64,000 nt of DNA from Siphonodentalium dalli (lineage: Eukaryota; Mollusca; Scaphopoda; Gadilida; Siphonodentaliidae): the NCBI GenBank assembly GCA_032622095.1, contig CP136065.1, positions 212,702,151 through 212,766,150 on the forward strand, given 5' to 3'. The position numbers and the translations under genes were made by a program. Positions 59,963-64,000 of the stretch are shown here, piece after piece; the stretch's first letter is position 1, and each line of letters begins with the position of its first letter. The notes under the pieces are model-generated. The model made no database searches and was not told the DNA's origin. It was given only the letters and a program-made list of their open reading frames with translations.

Positions 59963-61479
59963 TGATATTGTCCCTAAACTCAGAACAAGCCTGACAATTT
60001 ATCCGGATTTTCGTCGTCCATTTCGGAGCTATAACCCACGGCCCCTCGTACATCCTATCCAAGCAGGGACGTGGCTAAAGGGTCTTCGTTGGGAGGGGGC
60101 CACATTGAGATTTTCATCCAACGCACCCTCGCCCTTGAACCAGACCAAACTGCCATTTTTGCTAAATTCTATAAGGATATCCACCCCATTTGATTGGAAC
60201 TTACCAACCGGTACCTCATGATTTCCAACCGTTTTTATCAATTTATCGTTTGTCGGTTATGAAATATAACATACAAAAAGGAACAAAGGTACTGTGGTTT
60301 CGATCAGGTTTAATGACAGGTGAATGGATACAAATACAAATGAATTGACATCATATAAAGGTGAATGGCACTTTATAAAGACATGAAGTTGTAAACCATA
60401 TACAGGCGAATGGACATCATATAAAGGCGAATGGACATCATATACATTGCAGGCAGAACATCGTAGAATGGATGACAACTACAAAGAAACGTTGATAGTA
60501 ATATCATTAAACGGCCATCGAGTGCTACGATGGGAAGACAGTATATTCGCGTTTGACCCGCTGTAGCAACCAGTAATCTAAATCGTGTAATAGTCGATAT
60601 AGTTATGCTTCAAGATACAGTAAATGACAAAAGTATGTGTATAATGTTTTGTAAAGCCACCGATATATAATATGCAGCTTGTTGTACATTTTGAGTAAAA
60701 TAATGTTTTTTTCGCCAAGACTATCTACATTTTCAGTGACTATATAGTAAATTATTGTTTTTGTTGATACTTGTTATCAACAGACACGTGCTTGGAGCCA
60801 AATTGTAAACCATAACTAGTTTTAATGTGATAAATACACCGATAAATGTCTTTCACATATACATCATGAGATTATGTGTGTTCTATGGAACGCCATAGGT
60901 GTTTTTTTGTAGTTGTCATCCATTCTACGATGTCCTGCCTGCAATGTATATGATGTCCAATCGCCTTTATATGATGTCCATTCGCCTGTATATGGTTTAC
61001 AACTCCATGTCTTTATAAAGTGCCATTTACCTTTATATGATGTCCATTCATTTGTATTTGTATCCATTCACCTGTCATTAAACCTGATCGAAACCACAGT
61101 ACCTTTGTTCCTTTTTGAATGTTATATTTCATAACCGACAAACGATAAATTGATAAAAGACGGTTAGAAATCATGAGGTACCGGTTGGTAAGTTCCAATC
61201 AAATGGGGTGGATATCCTTATAGAATTTAGCAAAAATGGCAGTTTGGTCTGGTTCAAGGGCGAGGGTGCGGTTGGGTGGAAATCTCAATGTGGCCCCCTC
61301 CCAACGAAGACCCTATAGTCACGTCCCTGCTTGGATAGGATGTACGAGGGGCCGTGGGTTATAGCTCCGAAATGGACGACGTTAATCCGGATAAATTGTC
61401 AGGCTTTTTCTGAGTTTAGGGACAATATCAGTGTGCCATTCCGAACCGAAAACATACAGAGCCATTGTCGAATACATTC
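59914..61479. repeat. large palindrome P1, ~575-bp arms
   Basis: The left arm 59914-60487 is mirrored by the right arm 60902-61479 at high identity; the spacer is ~414 bp. Each arm contains the L2-side flank, a hAT-like terminus CAGGGACGTGGC (60064, mirrored at 61329), and a minisatellite based on GGCGAATGGACATCATATA. Short opposing frames (60257-60478 and 60913-61134) are the same sequence read twice. No gene. Confidence 0.9.
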
Positions 61480-61484
61480 AGACA

Positions 61485-61800
61485 CAGGGACGCGACAACA
61501 TGGGGCGGCTTAGACCCTCCTCCAAGACATTGGTCAACATTTTCAACTGTTGGAAATGTCATGCCTGAAACAACATCAGTTGGGAATGTCACACCACATA
61601 TGAATTGAAATTGTTCTCATTGTTTGATTTTCTAACCAGTAATTAGTGGGGATTTTGTTGTTTTAAAATAAACAGTGGCATCTTTGTCTACATTTTTGTC
61701 TGAAATGGCAATCAATTGGAAATGTTCCAACCTCAGTGTTGTTTTCGAAATTGTAATCTCGCAAAAGCAATGTGCATGTAGACGATCTAGAACATGTAAG
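61485..61800 (-). mobile_element. hAT-MITE fragment (right-end part)
   Basis: Begins CAGGGACGCGAC and matches the right end of the MITE at 11592-12620 in inverted orientation (TTTCAACTGTTGGAAATGTC and later blocks). It is lost near 61800, where palindrome P2 starts. It abuts the outer end of P1 within 6 bases. Confidence 0.7.
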
Positions 61801-61810
61801 ACTGTGTTCG

Positions 61811-62250
61811 TATCAAATCCAGTCGTAAGTCGGGATTTTTTTACCCTGTGCCAATGCATTCTCTTATATATGCGAGTCGACCATAGGTCGATAGCCTCGC
61901 ATATATAAGAGAATGCATTGGCCTAACAATTTTTTATCATTTTTTTTAAATAAATGTTTCTTACAATTATTAGGACATAAAATAAAAAACATACCATTTC
62001 CCTACATGGAGCCCCACACATATATAGAAGCATATAGAAGAGTGTCGTCTGCTCATGTATGTCTGGGGCTCTGTATGGGTGAAATTATAAAATTGTTAAA
62101 GAATACAAGAAAAAATTATTAAAATTGTAAACAATTGTTAGGCCAATGCATTCTCTTATATATGCGAGGCGACCTATGGTCGACTCGCATATATAAGAGA
62201 ATGCATTGGCACAGGGTAAAAAAATCCCGACTTACGACTGGATTTGATAT
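61811..62250. repeat. palindrome P2 with hairpin in each arm
   Basis: Arms 61811-61928 and 62133-62250 are almost exact mirror copies, with one 4-base indel. Each arm itself folds: CCAATGCATTCTCTTATATA... and its complement flank a short core (GTCGACCATAGGTCG), a ~26-bp stem. The spacer holds a third hairpin (GGAGCCCCACACATA...TATGTCTGGGGCTC, 62008-62072) related to the modules at 52485-52675. Confidence 0.9.
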
Positions 62251-62585
62251 GGTCGAGGAACCCACCCATCAAAGCTCAGAGTGATTGTATATAGATTTTT
62301 GATATCTATTAATTTTCGGAGAAGCAGCCCACAAGTTGGCAGAACCATTTGATCAAAACAGACAAATTGCGGGTGTAAGATGGATAACTCTAAAATCAAG
62401 TGGTTATTATTGTTAATAGTAAGCACTTGATTTTAGAGTTATCCATCTTACACCCGCAATTTGTCCGTTTTGAGCACGTGGTTCTGCTAACTTGTGGGAC
62501 AGATCTCCGAAAATTAATAGATTTCAAGAATCGATATCTAATCACTCTGAGCTTTGATGTGTGGGTTCCTCGACTCGAATCAAAT
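62242..62585. repeat. palindrome P3, ~155-bp arms
   Basis: The left arm (62242-62402) and right arm (62424-62585) mirror each other (CTCGAGGAACCC-like edge, AAGCTCAGAGTGATT, CACCCGCAATTTGTC) around a ~20-base AT-rich loop. Its left edge overlaps the right edge of P2 by 9 bases. Confidence 0.9.
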
Positions 62586-64000
62586 ATTTTTTACCCCCAA
62601 AGCCAAATAAATAGTAATATAGGACCCTCTGACCGGATTGAGTACCTTTAAGCCACACCAGTGTTTATTAATAATTGCATTCATTTGATTTATGGAACAT
62701 TAAAATTCCCGCGCTGTAACCTTTGTCGAGAAAATCGGCATTTAACGCTATCGGGATGCAATGTAATTATATATATAAGCAGATAATATAATTATGTTTA
62801 ATTAAAACTTTGCGTAAAGATGTTTCGCTCAGCGAGTTAAAGGGGTACTGTACGCCGTTCTCACCAAATTCCCGGTGATAACAACGATCTAATATCGATA
62901 ATATATAGAAAACTAAGTAATTTGAGTCGAAGATATATTCTGTAAACGTTCAGCTTAATAGGTTATCTTAAAATCAAAGTTAATAATTTGATATAAATTG
63001 AATTTATGGCTGGAGCCATAAATTAAATTACGAATGTCCGTGTACAAGACGTAATCAAAATAATTCGCGGATAGTGGATTAGGCAACTCGGGGCACCCAT
63101 GCATGATCGTGTAATAAATTATGTTGATAACTCAAGTCACTCACTGACTAGTGACTATACAATGACTTAACTGAGTATATGGGTAGTTAGTCCAAGTCTT
63201 CTTGTACTAAAACCAGCTAAGATATTGGGATGGCGATGCTGGCGTTTAGTCCAAGCCCGCTTGCATACCAATCCTACCACACGACTTACGCCCACGATCT
63301 GTGGCGGGAATCTGTGGTGTATTTTACTCGATTTACCTAGCAAATCAATACATGATGCTATATACATCGGAAAGGCTTACATCTTATGGTCAGAATGGTG
63401 TATAATAATCTAACTTTAATGTTAAATTACACATAGAATATTCCGGTTGATTGCCATAAACATCGTTGTTTTTTCTGTTTGTTTACTTAACTGAAAGCCG
63501 AACTCAGGTTCCGAAGAACTTCGGCATTGTCCGGTGTTTGTTTTGGCCGAGACGAATTTCGATACAAACAAAATGGCGGCCCCCATGATATTCTAATGCT
63601 CATTGTGTTTACACTGTTTTAAACTGTGAGATGGTTATAATTCCCGTAATTTATGTAATGTATTACATTTATATCTTCAATATGTATTTAATCTATGTAT
63701 TTATTTATTTATTGTCACGTATAATTACGATTACAATGGAGAATTCATCGTGCGTGGTTGATTGAAAATCTACGGAATATTTTCACCGGAAAATGCCGAA
63801 CGCAGTTCGCAAGGTCAACTGAGTTCGCATACTTTTAAAAATATGTAAACACTGCGGCAAATGTTTCTTTTCACATTAAATTACCGTTTTAAATTCACAA
63901 CTGATGTGGGTTTCAGATAAAATAGCATGTCTTCTGCGGAAAATATCCGTTTATTGTCGCAATTGTGATATTTTATTTCATATAATTGTGGTTTTATTTG
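62586..64000. other. no gene seen; weak inverted repeat, YY1-like motif
   Basis: Short frames only. CACCGGACAATGCCGAA (complement, near 63520-63540) mirrors CACCGGAAAATGCCGAA (63791-63808), with a shared GAACTCAG further out, so a small decayed element of ~350 bp may lie here. CAAAATGGCGGCCCC at 63569-63583 fits the YY1-type motif seen near promoters, but no transcript start can be argued. Confidence 0.4.

Noticed and set aside
60056-61337. hAT element with TSD TATCCAAG spanning P1
   Set aside because: The flanks (TATCCAAG left, CTTGGATA right) are inverted, not direct, because both lie in the palindrome arms; this is not a target duplication.
63569-63583. YY1-type promoter as evidence of a gene start
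   Set aside because: A single short motif without any downstream coding sequence in the window is not enough.

Overview
This is a window of animal (eukaryotic) nuclear DNA made almost entirely of repeats. Evidence: one intron-bearing immune-type GTPase gene (GIMAP/AIG1 family), five or more decayed non-LTR retrotransposons with APE endonuclease and reverse transcriptase (RT), a Polinton/Maverick-type integrase remnant, a hAT-type MITE, rolling-circle (Helitron-like) ends and several satellites. No bacterial operons, tRNAs or rRNAs were seen. The mix of GIMAP, CR1/L2-like LINEs, Polinton and minisatellite-bearing Helitron-like elements suits a marine invertebrate, most likely a mollusc; this is an inference, not proven by the sequence. 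Layout, 1-21,000: a possible 3' exon fragment (61-405), a duplicated 0.5 kb repeat, then a LINE graveyard. It holds an L2-like tail (4763-5690, -), LINE-B (5690-9013, -) with an ORF1-type gene (9800-10586, -), L2-b (10785-13750, -) split by a 1029-bp hAT MITE with a perfect 8-bp target duplication, LINE-C (13715-15350, +), a Polinton fragment (15357-16511, -) fused in frame to a LINE scrap, and LINE-D (16640-20160, -). 21,001-50,822: a ~30 kb array. A 36-bp satellite is interleaved with roughly 47 short Helitron-like units. Each unit starts TCT..ATATATTTTG, carries a (TCTG)n stretch and 122-bp tandem repeats, and ends in a hairpin followed by CTAG. About 30 junctions are exact head-to-tail (CTAG|TCT); others join the satellite exactly between A and T. 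The array is amplified as higher-order repeats of ~1.9 kb and ~4.8 kb. The many 60-250 codon open frames in it are by-products of the repeats. 50,823-57,200: the GIMAP-like gene (52710-53785, -) is the only convincing host gene. It is bracketed by foldback elements, hairpin modules and a 21-bp satellite (1.5 kb on one side, a few units on the other). 57,250-64,000: LINE-E (-), with ORF1 split by a poly(A) retro-insertion with a 15-bp target duplication; an L2 fragment with a mutated YADD box; then three successive large palindromes (59.9-62.6 kb), the outermost with ~575-bp arms. No gene is seen in 62.6-64.0 kb. The most unusual signal is the Helitron-like array: exact termini, exact A|T junctions in a satellite, tandem head-to-tail copies, and a second subfamily that shares only the termini.
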